Shown: positions 47,593-60,221 of the stretch, piece by piece
Layout: each line of letters begins with the position of its first letter
Position numbering within the stretch: position 1 is the stretch's first letter
Source of the DNA: Brachynemurus nebulosus
Taxonomy: Eukaryota; Arthropoda; Insecta; Neuroptera; Myrmeleontidae
Length of the DNA stretch: 64,000 nucleotides
Assembly: GCA_035578155.1 (NCBI GenBank)
Contig: JAPWDM010000007.1
Location: 38,414,413-38,478,412, forward strand
Direction: 5' to 3'
Translations under genes and position numbers: made by a program
Notes under the pieces: generated by a model
Databases searched by the model: none
What the model was told of the DNA's origin: nothing
The model's input: the letters and a program-made list of their open reading frames with translations, nothing else

Positions 47593-50500
47593 CGATAGAA
47601 CCGGCGTTCGGGGCGGTATTTCGACAACGTATGAATGGCTATGAATAGAAAGATTTGCTCATATGTGTCGAGGATACCCTGATAATAGGATGTAATAGAA
47701 TTCACATCCATTCTCGGTTGCGAGCCTTCGGGGAAATATTAAAAGAATATGATGTTAAAAGGTGTCTTGAAATTTGAATCGGATGGTAACAGAACGCGAT
47801 GATCGTTTGATCGCCGCTCCACTGTACTATATGACTGTGTGCGAGAATCAAGAAGGGTCTTTCACTCTACCACCTCCAACGGTACCGTGAAAAGTTGTAC
47901 GCGCATGTCACTATCTGGTTGTGAAATTGAAATTTTCTCTAGAATCGATTTTCTTGCAAACCGAGTTGTTCTCTCAATGTGTACAGTAAGTAACCTCCTC
48001 ATGGCACATATTAGTGTGTATTGGTGGCCTGAAATGTAACGCACCAACTCGAACCAACCGATATGCTAGTTCAAATCTGTCACTTGTCATTCGACAATTT
48101 ACTTTTCAGGTATCGTCAGTTCAGTACCTCTCGTAGCAACCATAAAAAGCAAACTCCCAAACGAATTTCATAACGCTCATCGCAAAAAACCGTAAACTTC
48201 CAACAATTCTGCATCGACATCAAAAAAATAAAAAATAAACATAGGTACGAAACTGTAGGTATTCGAAATTCAAATCTTCTTTCGCTCGTTAAAAGAATCA
48301 TTTTTTGCCACGTAAGGTAAAAATACACACAGTTTTTTTGCCTCATTTTTTTTTTTTCGATTGTTTGATGATTCGATTTTGCAAAGTTCAGCATTAACGT
48401 TTACAAATTTAATAAAACAAAAAATATTCAATTCGACATAAAAGTTTCTATTTGCTTTTATTAAAACTTAAGAACAATGAAAAATATATGTTTTTTTTTT
48501 GTAAGCTCAATTTACGAAAAATTTCACAAATGTTTTATTTAACGGGAGATATCAAAAGTTGAATATCAAACACAAAGATTTTTGACGATTTTTTCATTTT
48601 TTATTTTTGACAGTTTATTTGAAACTATATATATTTAACAATTTCTCAGTAAAACCACGAGTTGGTTTAGCGGTTAGCAGTGCCGCTCGAAACCAATCTG
48701 GGAGAGATACGTCATCATCAACATTATCATATCTTTCTCATTTAATTATCAAAATTCATCATTTCAGTAGCAAACTCTAAGGTAGTAAAATTATTGGAAA
48801 TATTGTTTAATTTTTGCAACTTTTTAACTTAGCTGAAACGCCTGTCACTCTCATACTAAATTTTGGTCTGCCTTTTCAAAACAGCGGAATCCACCAGACC
48901 AGTTCAAAACTGGTGCAGTTAATAGGTCGGTATAAAGCTGTTATGAGCGACTAATAAACTATCCTGCTTAAAATAGTTACCTGGAGTAAGTGATTACGCA
49001 ATACAGGTAATATTCGTAGTTACACCTGAATATAGGCAATGTACGTTACGTCTCCAAGCGTTCCAATACCTGCTTAGGTATTCTTCGTAATCTATTACGA
49101 AATTTTAAAACAGATGAACCGCGATTGTAATCTTACTAAGTGATTTTACAGTATAAAATAGTTTGGTGCCTTAATTCTATTTATAAATATAAAACGAAAC
49201 AATGCATATGGGTGGTATTTTTTCGAATTTTTCAAACAAATTACGAGCGAGCGAAAAGTTTTTCATTACAAAAACAAAACAAAGTGGGATTTCGTGAAAT
49301 TTTTTACTCATATGTGTATCTCGCTTCTGTCTCCCGGTTTCTGTATGCAAAACACTAATTCAGAAGTGTAATCCGTCAAAGTTAATACATCATAATCTCA
49401 TTATGTAATTAGGTATGCAACTCGACTTCCATTCTCAGTGAGTTTGAGTCACTGCAGTGTACCGTAATGTGTCTTTACTTACGTTGCATCAGTATATTCA
49501 TGTAAATGCAAACACCCCCCCCCTCCTTTACTGTTGTCTGCCCCTTCCACCACAATTGTACATAAAGTTACGATGAGTTGAATTATTTTAAAACAATAAA
49601 ATAAAAAATATACGCTTGCGTTTTTAAGCATGTTTAAACCGGATTTTGAATTATTTTATTTGGATAAATTTATGTGTACCGCATATTTTGAAATAAGGTG
49701 AATAAAATACTTTGCTAAGCGCGTATTGGACACACATTAAATCAGGGTTCCGTAGTCAGTACTTGAAGTTTTTCACAACTTTTTGGATAATAAAATCAAT
49801 ATTATATTATTTTCTATTTTTTTGTTCAAGTTTTGGATCCGGCATTGAAATTTTACAGACAAGGGAACAAATTTAATGCCCCCCCCCCTTTAAAATTCAG
49901 TATCTTGCAAACAAGTTTCAAAATATCGGAAAGTATTTCAGAAAATTGAATTAATTTATTGCTTAATACCTGAGGACATTTGGGGCATGTGCCCAGGGGC
50001 CTCCAACTTAATGAGTACACATTTGTCAAAGATTAAACAAGCGTTTATTTTGATTAAAATTTTTAATTTTACGTCTTTAAATCAGCGTAATTCAGTAATT
50101 TTAAATAATATTAAGAAGTTTTTAATTATTTCTCAAAAAAAAAAAAAAAATGTTATCATAACCTAAATTGAATGTCCTTTATAAAGGACACCAGTACTGA
50201 AGAGGTTAAACATTCATAAAATGAACATTTGCTATACATTTTCAAATAGTTGACAAAAGGTATTTTTAATTGTATTCAAAAGGTTTCTCAAAGGTCAATT
50301 CATCCCTGTATAAACAGACGGACATAAAAAAATTAAAAAGGTTTCGAGATTTTCAGTACGAAACCCTAAAAACTTTAAATAATTTTTTATTAGGAAATCA
50401 TCTCCTCGTGGAAAACGGCATCTATCCGACACAGTGAGAAATAAAGTTGTGTTGTTTTTTAGGACAAAGTTTCCTTTATCTGAATAAAAAGTTTCAGTTG

Positions 50501-50930
50501 TAAAGTCAACGGTAATTTATATCTTCAGATATGTTCCATTTGAGATTATATCTGGTCGATATACAGTGTTCGGACAAAAAAACCGAAACACCTGATAAAT
50601 TTCAAATACGATATTAATTCATTGAAAGTATTCATATTACTTTATAACTTACATTCAAACTTTTCCATATACATATACACGACATCTGTGTGTTCTAGAA
50701 TGTCGGCCAATTTTTTTTTTAAATGTGTTAACATGTTTGTCTCTCCTAATCGAAGTTTTATGAATATCTGTTCAAATGTGTCACCAATACTTTTTCTATA
50801 GCGAGCGTTAAACATTAGTGATTAGTTGATCATTGTTGAGTGATTAATATTTCGTATTGTTCAAATTGTGTATTTAATTTATCTACAACATTTTTGATCT
50901 CATATTATTTTTAATCATTTAAAATTATGG
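47593..50930. other. Intergenic, no gene seen
   Basis: A tRNA-like phrase GGTTTAGCGGTTAGCAG near 48,664 lacks a B box. A perfect 18-bp palindrome TGTCCTTTATAAAGGACA lies near 50,173. C runs occur near 49,512 and 49,879. No gene supported. Confidence 0.4.
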
Positions 50931-50933
50931 GTA

Positions 50934-51548
50934 ACTTCAAAAATGTAAACTTTACCGCATCGATGCAGCATCATGACTTTTCTGATGCGTCTAATACTAC
51001 ATGATGCGCTGCTCATGCTCTCTTGAAATTTGATGCACATTAGATGTTTTTGAACGGGATATTGGCATCATTTAGCCACTAATTTGGCTATAGATAAAAC
51101 AGATAATGTAGCATGATAGACTATAGATAATATAGCAATACAGTCCTTGTATAGGTATATTTTCTTTGAATTTCAACTTGAACTTACTTGAAATTGAAAA
51201 TATTGAAATTATTTGAATAAAAAATATTACATACCTATTTTGAGTGCAAGATGTATTCAAATAATTTAAGCAATTTTAATCAAAGATAAATACATTCATC
51301 TTTTCCAATAATTTGTCTTTCGGAATTATTCATGTTGACGTTAATCTCTACATAATATGGCAAGTAGTTATAATTCTACATTATACACATGATATGTATC
51401 TTGGACACGCATCACCAAATTTCTTGATGCCTTGTTTTGACGCATCAAATGCAAAAATGAACTTTTGATTTTTTGTTGTGATGCGTCTGATGCATTTTTG
51501 AACTTTTGACTCTGCCTCATGCAAGCAGTGATGCATTTTTGAAGTTAG
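50934..51548. mobile_element. Inverted-repeat element rich in TGATGC motifs
   Basis: GGTAACTTCAAAAATG near the left end is inverted as CATTTTTGAAGTTAGCC at the right end. Between them TGATGC/GCATCA occurs repeatedly on both strands, as in hAT subterminal regions. The target duplication could not be fixed. Confidence 0.5.
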
Positions 51549-52340
51549 CCTATATTTGAATCAAATACTGTATTATTTCGAAGCCAACCTTCTGTTATGG
51601 TAAATAGACAGTAAAAAATATTTCAACATATTTCAATTATGAAACTGAAACATACGGGATCGCCATAGAGATTTTCACAAACTGATTTCTATCATTTTAC
51701 GTACACGGCACTCCCACCAAAATTAAATTAGACGATAGAGATGGTGGTAAAGCGGAGAAATTGACAATTTTTCCACAAAAAAAAAAAGAAAAGAAAATAT
51801 ATTTATGATATATTTTCACCTCATCCCAATACGTTGCCTTGAGAATTATTTTTTCGTAAAAAAAAAGAATATGTCGATTTTTATTTTGAATGTTTCAACG
51901 TGAAGATTTCACGTTGTGAAAAATTCTACAATTTTCCGTTTTACTAGATTTTAAAATATACATCAAAAGAAATATATCGTTGTTGTATTTCCATTATTTT
52001 TCATATTTTCATATGAAAAAAAGATTCACCTATGAACTAAAAAACATTTATTTTTTCTAAAAAAAAAAGAAAAAACGGAAGATACAAAAAATAAAACAAA
52101 TACATTAATTAAATGCTAAAATTTTGTTTCAACCCTTTTCCGCTACAGTCGTAGACAATTAAATTGAAACTGATATTCGATGTCTACTAAAAACTTGAGG
52201 GTCATAACAATCCGGGGTAACCTTTTTTTATAAAAAAATGTAGGTATATTCGTTTTAAAAAAGTTACAGAAAATAAATACTTCGAAATTTTGTTTCTTAT
52301 AAATGATTGGACTCTAAAGTCGCTATATTCATATTATATG
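51549..52340. other. Intergenic, no gene seen
   Basis: A-rich runs and AT-rich sequence only. Confidence 0.45.
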
Positions 52341-52342
52341 TA

Positions 52343-52890
52343 TCAGGTCAGTCCATAAGTTTGTGCGTATTAATAGCATGCATGAAATTCACTATGAATC
52401 ATTTACTAAACCAATACAATTTTGAACCTGTCGAAACTTGTCGTCGTTTGACTAACATATTATTCAGTTCATCACCAACTTTCGTAAATATCGAATTTTA
52501 GTACCCATAGAAGATGAATATAGATAATCAGTACAAACGTGCTGTGCTACATTTTTTATTTTCGTGTGGTGAATCTGCCAGGTGTACAGCGATAAAAATT
52601 AATAGTGTACATGGTGAACACACTATTAGTGTAAGGGCTGCCCAGAAATGATTTAAAAAATTTAAAGTTGGAGGAAGCAGCATTTATGGTGAACCCCGTT
52701 CAGAACGTCCTGTTAATTTTGATGATGGCATTCTTCAAAATCTTGTGGAATCAAAGCCACAATTAACAGTGGATCAGATCGCAGAAAGGATGAATTATGT
52801 TTAATTGTTTGTTTTTTTTTTTTTTTTTTTTTTTTTGTATTATTTAAAAATTTACTAAAAAAATACGCACGAACTTATGGATTGACCTGA
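52343..52890 (+). mobile_element. mariner element, internally deleted, 548 bp
   Basis: The ends TCAGGTCAGTCCATAAGT and the inverse of the right end, TCAGGTCAATCCATAAGT, are flanked by TA at 52,341-52,342 and 52,891-52,892. Only the N-terminal transposase region remains; a T24-class run replaces the catalytic part. Mariner ends of the GGTCAGTCCATAAGTTTGTGCG type are well known in arthropods. Confidence 0.9.
52514..52804 (+). pseudogene. mariner transposase N-terminal domain, one internal stop
   Basis: The frame starts MNIDNQYKRAVLHFLFSCGE and keeps phase to TAA at 52,802, broken by a TGA where FKKFK is normally preceded by tryptophan. The first half matches the mariner helix-turn-helix region (GEHTISVRAAQK, then FKKFKVGG). 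It is followed by GEPRSERP, the linker before the second HTH, and the second HTH (TVDQIAERMNYV). About 96 codons survive of the roughly 345 usual for the family. The DDD catalytic domain is missing, so it is dead. Confidence 0.85.
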
Positions 52891-52892
52891 TA

Positions 52893-53868
52893 TTTTTTGA
52901 GCCCCCATCGAAAGTACACTGTACCCTTTTTTTTTTGGTAATTTAATATTTTAAAAAATATATCTCATAATTTCCACCCAAGAAAGTCGTTTCAATAATA
53001 TTTACATTTTAACGCACAGTGTTATTACGTTCCATTAAACAAATTCATAAAAAAAGAATGGAGGCGAACGCAATAAAATAACAATGAGAAATTTATGTGG
53101 GCCTTAATTTAATGGCAACGACTATACAACACACAACCAACCATTTTCTGTATGTGTATTAAACAAATTAAAATTACAGTCCTTTAAAAAAAAAACTAAC
53201 AATTATCATATTGTAGCTATGTATTATCTCTTACCCCCGACCCCCGTACACCTCACTACCCCTCACCTTCCACCCCCCACCACTCCCGTGACCGTGAAGT
53301 TGTACCTTTTTTTGAAAATATATTACATTACGTAATTTTCATACAGTTTATATTTTCGTATAAACATTATAGGTATAAACAACTTCTTTTTTCAAATTGA
53401 AAAAATTCAAAATTAACCGGATTTTATTTATACTGCACTATTTCACTTGAATTAGGACACATTCATTCGCTTGGTTTAACAAAAGTGATCCTCATTTTCA
53501 TTTTGATTCTCAAAAATAATGTTACGGCCGGTTGACGAAATACTCAAAATAAATTTTTGATGGTCACGGTTCCGGAACACGAAGTTATCTTCATTTGATA
53601 ATTTTATGTACTGATTTCAAAATTGAAACGGAGTCTACAGTGTCCGGTCAATGAATTAGTAGATATCTTAATTAAAGGTAATAACTGTTCCATGAAAATT
53701 GATGTAATTTTTAATGCGATTTTAGTTGATTTTTCTGTCCTTATCTACGACTGTAAATTTTCACAAACAATAATATACACAAAAACGTGGTTATTTTTTA
53801 AACATTTCTACGGTTTTTTCGAAAAAAACGCGTTTAAAGTTTTCGTTTGTTATTTTCAGATACATGTG
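52893..53868. other. Intergenic, no gene seen
   Basis: C-rich patch at 53,236-53,285. No gene supported. Confidence 0.45.
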
Positions 53869-53876
53869 TAATATAT

Positions 53877-54236
53877 TAGGGATATTATAGCTATCCGTAA
53901 CCGTAACTGAAACTACCGGATATCCGAAAAAATTACATATCCCAAACCGAAACCGTATCCGAAAATAAAAGTTTCGGATTTGTTTCGGATAATAACAGGT
54001 AACTGCCATTGGAAAACTGAGGTTAAAGTTAAATCGAAGCAACTTATTGCTGCATTTATTTCTCTTGGTTCTAAAAAACAAATTTTTACTGAAAGCAATT
54101 ATCCGTAACCGTAACCGTATCAGAAACATTATCCGATATTATTACATATCCGTAACCGAAACCGAAGCCGAAAAAAATGTTTTTAAATATCCGTATCCGT
54201 ATCTGTATACAAAATTGCATATCCATAACATCCCTA
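53877..54236. mobile_element. hAT-type element, 360 bp, 8-bp target duplication with one mismatch
   Basis: The ends TAGGGATATTATAG and, inverted, TAGGGATGTTATGG are flanked by TAATATAT (53,869-53,876) and TAATGTAT (54,237-54,244). Its body is dominated by ATCCGTAACCGTAAC-type motifs on both strands. No transposase. Third element here with TAGGGAT ends, each with its own iterated motif. Confidence 0.85.
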
Positions 54237-54244
54237 TAATGTAT

Positions 54245-56097
54245 GTAGCACCACTGATTTGAAAATTTTGAAATATTTACAAACCATTCGTGAGATATTT
54301 TGAAAGATATTGAATTTTAGGGTTCAAAAGCTTCGTCATGTCAAATATTTCAGTCAACACCGCGTTATAGGAGACTTGACTCTAAATATATCTCGAATTC
54401 AGTGCAGGTGTACTGTACACGGCATATACGATAAAGTTAACAATACAAAATTTGAATAATATTAATTTTGAGAATGAAATGGAACTTATTACAATAAACA
54501 TATTCAAAATATTTTAAATAGGAAGCAAAATTTTGAAAATGTTTCCGGCAATATTGTTGAATAGTGGGAATAACGGAGACGAACTCGTACACTGAACGAG
54601 TGGTTAATATGGATAATAGCGGTGACAGTAAATGTTCGGGGCGGCGCGGGGGGGGGGTTATGGACGAAGGGGTAGCAGCAACCGGGTACAGTATGACGGG
54701 CGACGATAACTTTTTAGTTAGTTATTTTGTTAGTTAAGTTAATAACATAAATTTCTGTGAATGAGTCAAAACAAAATTGCTTGAGGATTCATTTTCGACG
54801 ACGGCTCACAATTTTCATTGAGTGAATCTATTCTACCCGGCCGGCGTCCCCCGCCCCCACCACTTTCCGTCAGCCGGAGTCTATCTATGTTCTTGTTGTC
54901 TTTATTCTTTATGAATTCTAACAAAGATATTAATTAATTCTATTTTAACACGGTATTCGCGAACCAAATATTACCATTTTGTAGTTCACCCGTTCTCCCA
55001 TTCTTTCAGTGTTTTGTTACACTTTAACAGAGAAGGTCTTGTTTGCCGACGGTATTTTATATTGAATGGTATTAAAACTATAAAGAAGATCGTGGTACAT
55101 TCGCGACCATCAACTACTAAACTGTTTGACATTTTGTTTTGTACCGTTAAGGGTGTCGTTTCGATTCGATTTTCTAAAAACAAATGAAAATATACCGTTC
55201 CAAAAAATTGAAATTTTATGCTTTTTAGGTTTCCGTACCTTAAAAGAAAACTATATAAGGTATAAATTTGAAATTGGGCGTAAATTAAGCAATTGAATAG
55301 ATTAAGCGTGTTTTCCAAAAAGTCTACAGCAGACAACATCCTTAAATAATTTATAAGTGGTACATATTTTGTTGAGTATTGGTGTACAAAATAGCTTTAC
55401 ACTTTAACTAGTTCGATACATCTATTGTTTTTCCATGCATATTGATTCAATAGATTTTCACCAGCTGTGTACACTGTACATATGTATAGCGGGTGCTTTG
55501 GAAAACTCACTTTTCACATGTGTGTTTATATTAAAAGGTCATTATTTTCACTTATATTGTTCAATCAAAGTTCACATTCAATGATTTTTCTTGTATAGAA
55601 AATTTTAGCAAAAAAAAAAAAAAATAATACAAAAATAAAGAAAGAAAAGTGAAAAGTATATTTTCCTCATAAATGTGTTTTATGTATTTATTTAATGGAA
55701 ATACAAAATTGTTTTTTTATTGTTGAAACTGTAATATATTTAACGTTGAAATTGGAGTTAAATTGTTTCTTTTTTTTCGCATCGTACACAAGCTTACAAT
55801 TTCACCGATAAATTATAGTCATTAGTGTTGTAATACGTGAATTTGTTTAATTTTGTTAACGCCATGGTGATCGCTAAATACGATTAGAACTTTTTTTATT
55901 AAATTAACAATAGAAATATATCGTATACGACTAAATGAAGTCGTAAATAGCGTCATTTGAGACGTCAAACCACATGGAAAGTACAGTTGATGACTTGGAA
56001 CGTATAGCAAATGACTTGAAAATTTTTAGAAAACTTCTTGGAAAAAATACTTTGCCTGCAAGACCCACGCTGGGCGCCATTTATTGGGCGTCATATA
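54245..56097. other. Intergenic, no gene seen
   Basis: G-rich run near 54,640-54,658. A 117-codon minus-strand frame (54,986-55,339) overlaps repeat-like text TTCCGTACCTTAAAAG and has no recognisable domain. No gene supported. Confidence 0.4.
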
Positions 56098-56099
56098 TA

Positions 56100-57016
56100 G
56101 GGTAAGTGCGGAAGAGATGCCGCAATAGCCATAGTTCGTCCGTTGATTGATAGATAGCGTTATTAATGGATTATATGTTTAAAATAAGTTACTTGTTTAA
56201 GCTGTATATGGTAACATTTATGATTAGTCCATCAGTTTAGTAATTATCCAACTTTTTATTATTGAAAAGTAAATTTTTAACATAATATTTTATCAAGCAT
56301 TTAATTCATTCGAATTTAAGAATGTATATTTCATTGTTTTAATGAAAATGAGTTTTGTTATTAATTTAGGTGTATTTTAAAAGTACTGTATAAAATTTTA
56401 GGGTGGAAGTCCGCACTATGCTTGCTATAGCAACATACGGCATCTATCCCAATAAAAAGGAGAGATGCCGCATCATATTACATGTTAAAAACATAGACTT
56501 ATACCTTAATTATACAATTTTTTTTTTTTGGACTGTAAATTATGCCACGTAAATATAAAAGATCCATTAATTGGATCAGGAAGAGCTCTCATATTAGTGA
56601 AGATAACGAAAATAATGATGTTTGGGTGTATATTGAATGTTTTGAAAAATACTCAGTCAGAAACAAAAAAAAAGTTGACTGGTTAAGACATATAAAGTGC
56701 CAAAAATGGTTACATATGGCATGCATCATGTATGGAGATGTGTGTAAAATACAAAATTTTTAATATGAACTATGCGACGTCTCACTTTCTGTGATGCGGC
56801 ATCTCTCCCATAGGTGTGGGAGAGACGCCGCTTTGCAGGCTCTACAAAAATGTTAATTATGAATCGTTTATGACTCAAAATTTAAAAATTATTTATAAAT
56901 AATTTTAAAGAACAATGTTTACATGTATTGTGTACCAAATTTCAAATCAATTAAATGCATACTTTAAGAATTATCAAGTGTTTTCAAAATGTGCGGCATC
57001 TCTCCCGCATTCACCC
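56100..57016 (+). mobile_element. pogo-like DNA transposon, deletion derivative, 917 bp
   Basis: The ends GGGTAAGTGCGGAAGAGATG and the inverse of the right end, GGGTGAATGCGGGAGAGATG, match with three mismatches over about 25 bp. TA flanks both sides (56,098-56,099 and 57,017-57,018). The terminal core GCGGCATCTCTCC or its inverse appears six times: twice at the ends and four times inside (near 56,440, 56,462, 56,792 and 56,818). The single reading frame joins a pogo-like N-terminus to a C-terminal cysteine motif. Confidence 0.7.
56542..56763 (+). pseudogene. Deleted pogo/jerky-like transposase: N-terminus joined to C-terminal Cys/His motif
   Basis: The 73-residue frame starts MPRKYKRS, the usual opening of pogo/jerky-type transposases just before the first HTH. 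It then passes directly to a C-terminal-looking segment with VDWLRHIKCQKWLHMACIM. The spacing C-x2-W-x-H-x2-C resembles the PHD-like zinc motif at the end of many insect members of this group. The DNA-binding HTHs and the DDE domain are missing, consistent with an in-frame internal deletion. The frame is intact but cannot encode an active transposase. Confidence 0.55.
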
Positions 57017-57018
57017 TA

Positions 57019-57718
57019 TTATTATTTTTATACTTTTTCAACAGGGTCAGTACTGTCAACTTAAAGAAATTTTTTTGATCTGAATCAAAGTTAGGGGGTG
57101 CTGAAAATCAATTGCTCGATTATTGACTAGTTTCTTTTTAAAAAAAGGGATGGTGAGTATTTTTTCGAAATAGGGCGGTAAACCAAAAAAGGTTACTTTC
57201 GTCTAATTTACTAAGAAGTAAAAAATATTACAAAATTTCAACTCAATTAAATAGTTTGAACGTGCAGGTACTTTAAAGCTTTTAAAGTTTCAAACAACAG
57301 TATGACTACTGAATTGTGAGTAAAGCCACGTTGCCCATTTTGTTACATCTATAAATTTTCTAAAGCTGTTCTCAGTTTACAACATATGTGTATAAAATTT
57401 TACCGGCGACAAGGTAACGAGAACACCGGTTTTAAAGCCTTTAAAATTTCAAATATATTACATCAGTATAAAACTTATGCATATATAATAAGCAAGTCTT
57501 GTAATAAGATCACATACGGAAATATATCGATTTGAGAGCTATTGAATGATTTATTGAGTGTTTTTACCGGTTTTTAACCAACAAAATTTAACTAAAATTT
57601 TAAAAATAAACTACCTGTTGTGCTATCTATTAATTACTGGTTCATTTCTTGGATAGCTCACCTACTTGTATATTTAATAACAAATATTAAATGTATTATA
57701 AAAAGTTGTGTTTTTTAC
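57019..57718. other. Intergenic, no gene seen
   Basis: No recognisable coding or element ends. Confidence 0.45.
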
Positions 57719-57747
57719 CTGAAGATGGCGTAATGGCCGAAAGTCGA
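57719..57747 (+). ncRNA. Hammerhead-like motif (orphan)
   Basis: CTGAAGA, one T, a GGC/GCC stem with a 6-nt loop, then GAAAGTCG. Same layout as 7,645-7,679 and 41,351-41,385, but with a shorter stem. Probably a remnant of a Penelope-like terminal repeat. Confidence 0.3.
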
Positions 57748-58400
57748 CTTGTGTTTATACGATTTTTGTTGTGAAAAGTGACAAAGCAACTATCCCATGT
57801 TTTTTTTTAATATGGATTTTCACAAAGTAAACCTTTCCAATATTAATTATTTATTATATTATTGTTATTTGTTAATAATTAATTAAACCGTTAATTAAAA
57901 TATTTTATTTATACTTTAATTTTGGTAAATAAAGCCACCCAAACACGGTGTATCTGTTTACGGCGAGAAATTCACGTTCGTAAATCTTCCAGCGTAGAAA
58001 TTTGTTTTTAATTTACTCGCTGAAATGAAATGATACATCCCTTTTTTAATGTAAATGATATTGAAGCTATTATTTAGCAACGAGACATGTGTATGTAAGC
58101 TAGCAACGCAAACGTTTACGACAGCCACCGCTTGCAACGAGCAAACGTGAAAGTGAAATGAAGAGTATAAGAGGAGGAAAAAAAAACGACATAAGCTGAG
58201 ACGCTTCTGTACGTTATAAAGATATGTAAGTACGTTTACATAGCTTGTCAAACGTTTGTACCATCGTCAGGGGTACAGCACGATCAGGAAATTACTATGT
58301 ACTTATTAACAAGTCATAAAACATGAGAATTACATTCTAGAATCATCACAAACGATATTTTAAATTTTAAAACAAAAGAACAGACCCTTTGTGTGTTTTT
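57748..58400. other. Intergenic, no gene seen
   Basis: A 97-codon minus-strand frame (57,958-58,251) has hydrophobic stretches but no recognisable family, and its 5' context is unremarkable. Confidence 0.4.
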
Positions 58401-58521
58401 TAGCGAATTTCCAGAATGGAATTCAGCTATTACAGCCATTGTCGTGACGCGACTTGAGCCCGAGACTATGGCAAAAATTTGTTTTGAAGTCCCTAGAAAC
58501 CGAAAATAATATTCACTAAAA
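58401..58521 (-). repeat. Dispersed repeat family A, fragment (one end only)
   Basis: Starts TAGCGAATTTCCAGAATGG, as does 61,751, and continues through CTTGAGCCCGAGACTATGGC to TATTCACTAAAAT, where it stops at the point where the (TA)n tract sits in other copies. Confidence 0.85.
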
Positions 58522-59995
58522 TGTTTTTTTTTTTGTTATTGCGTAATACTCTAATACTATTTAACTGCTAATAAACACCAAGATGGCTACCCAAACGCCT
58601 GAACCATTTCGCGTATATTTTCGCGTATTTTTGCCAAATTGTCATAAATTCGAATCTAAAATGCTAAGAAAAAACTAAAAATGCGGCTCGACTGGACCAA
58701 AAAATTATGTTGACGCGTCTAGGTTTTTGGTGACAATTTGGTTGGGGGGGGGGGGGGTGATTCAAAACTAAATTCTATAAATTTTGTTGCAAATCTAAAC
58801 CTAAGATTAATGGACTGTATCGCAATGTTTACAAAAAATAATGATTACAAAAATGAGATTGTACTCATCGACTTGTTATTCTTCCGTTCTAGATTATTGA
58901 TGTTTATTGGGTCAGGGAAAGATTTGGAAGGTAAAGAAAGAAGGTTATGACCCTTATTAAAATTTATTTGTTTCCTCGGGTGAGTTCCATGTAATTTACA
59001 ATCCGTACAATATTTTTGTTCAGTTATTAACACCGAATGTGTCCCTGCGACGGTTTATAGTTACATTTTGAACATCCTGTATGTATATAATAGACTCGAG
59101 AACTTTGTCGCAAATCACCGGATCAAAATGTAATTATTTTTAGATAATAAAAGAATTTTCTAGACTATTTTCACATCATACTATCGTCCTATTCGCAAGG
59201 AAAAGGAAGGAAAAGGAAAAATTCGACCATTCATTCTATAATAATTTTTCATATGTGATTTTTGTGTCTCCTCACAACGGAGCTTTTTTCCCTTCATATG
59301 TGATTTTTCGCGTATAAAAAAAAATACATATAGAAAAAAATTCACGGGAATTATTTACATTAGGATTAGAGGATAATATACTAGTCACACGTGGCAAAAA
59401 ATGTACAGTTAAAATCCACAATTTGATTTAAAAATTATGAAATTTCATTTTTTTGGTGTCCTAGTAAGTTGGTATCATCGTAAATTTTTTCGATTTTTAC
59501 GTACGTTTTCGGGGATTTTGTTTTTGCAACGTGTATGTGTGAATTTTCTTAACGAAAAAAATTAACATTGATCATAATTCAGTTGAGGGTAGGTGTGTAC
59601 GAATGAACCCCATTCATGTCATAAGCACACATTTACGGAATTCATTCGCCCTTCAAGCCACCCTACCCCATACCGGTTGAGATTGCTGTACGTTCAAATA
59701 AATACACACCGAACTAGTCTAGTACGGAGTGTTCAAAAACATATGAAGCTATTTATTGACTGAGTCAAAAAAAAAAAAAAAAATGTGTGCAAAAGCGTGC
59801 GGATACTTTTTCTGAATCCATCACGGGCACCCTGCTACGCATTTCTTTACACATAAGCAACCCAGGAACGGATTAACTCACATTGGAGCCCTAAACATTT
59901 TCTTTTTATTGGGGCCCCTCCCATCTCCACAAGATATAGAGTACACTGTGAATTATATTTAAAATTACAGAATTGCTTTTAAACATTTATCTAAT
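58522..59995. other. Intergenic, no gene seen
   Basis: G run near 58,743-58,757; CATATGTGATTTTT occurs twice (near 59,250 and 59,297). TGGGGCCCC near 59,911 hints at an old element end. No gene supported. Confidence 0.4.
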
Positions 59996-60112
59996 GCTCA
60001 AAAAATCGATTAATCGAAACTTAAAAAATCGATTCTTTTTTCGATTTTTTTCATTTGAATCGATTCGTGAATCGATTATTAAAAGTAAGAGATCGATAAC
60101 CGATTTTTTCCA
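59996..60112. repeat. Relict of AATCGATT-rich hAT subterminal region
   Basis: Multiple AATCGATT-type motifs in both orientations, as at the ends of the 9,419-10,686 element, but no TAGGGATG ends or target duplication are visible. Confidence 0.55.
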
Positions 60113-60221
60113 AAAATAACTTCACTTTACTAGTAATTCTACAAAGAAACATGTGTTAAAATGAAACACCAAAAACTCTATTGTTAATTGTCACTTTTTA
60201 CTCGATATTTATCTGAATTAT

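Noticed and set aside
48660..48710. Second tRNA gene (GGTTTAGCGGTTAGCAG)
   Set aside because: No B box GGTTCGA and no T arm or acceptor pairing could be found.
50173..50191. Perfect 18-bp palindrome TGTCCTTTATAAAGGACA as an operator
   Set aside because: A single occurrence with no nearby gene; it may be chance in AT-rich DNA.
54986..55339. 117-codon minus-strand frame
   Set aside because: Overlaps repeat-like text found elsewhere and has no recognisable motif.
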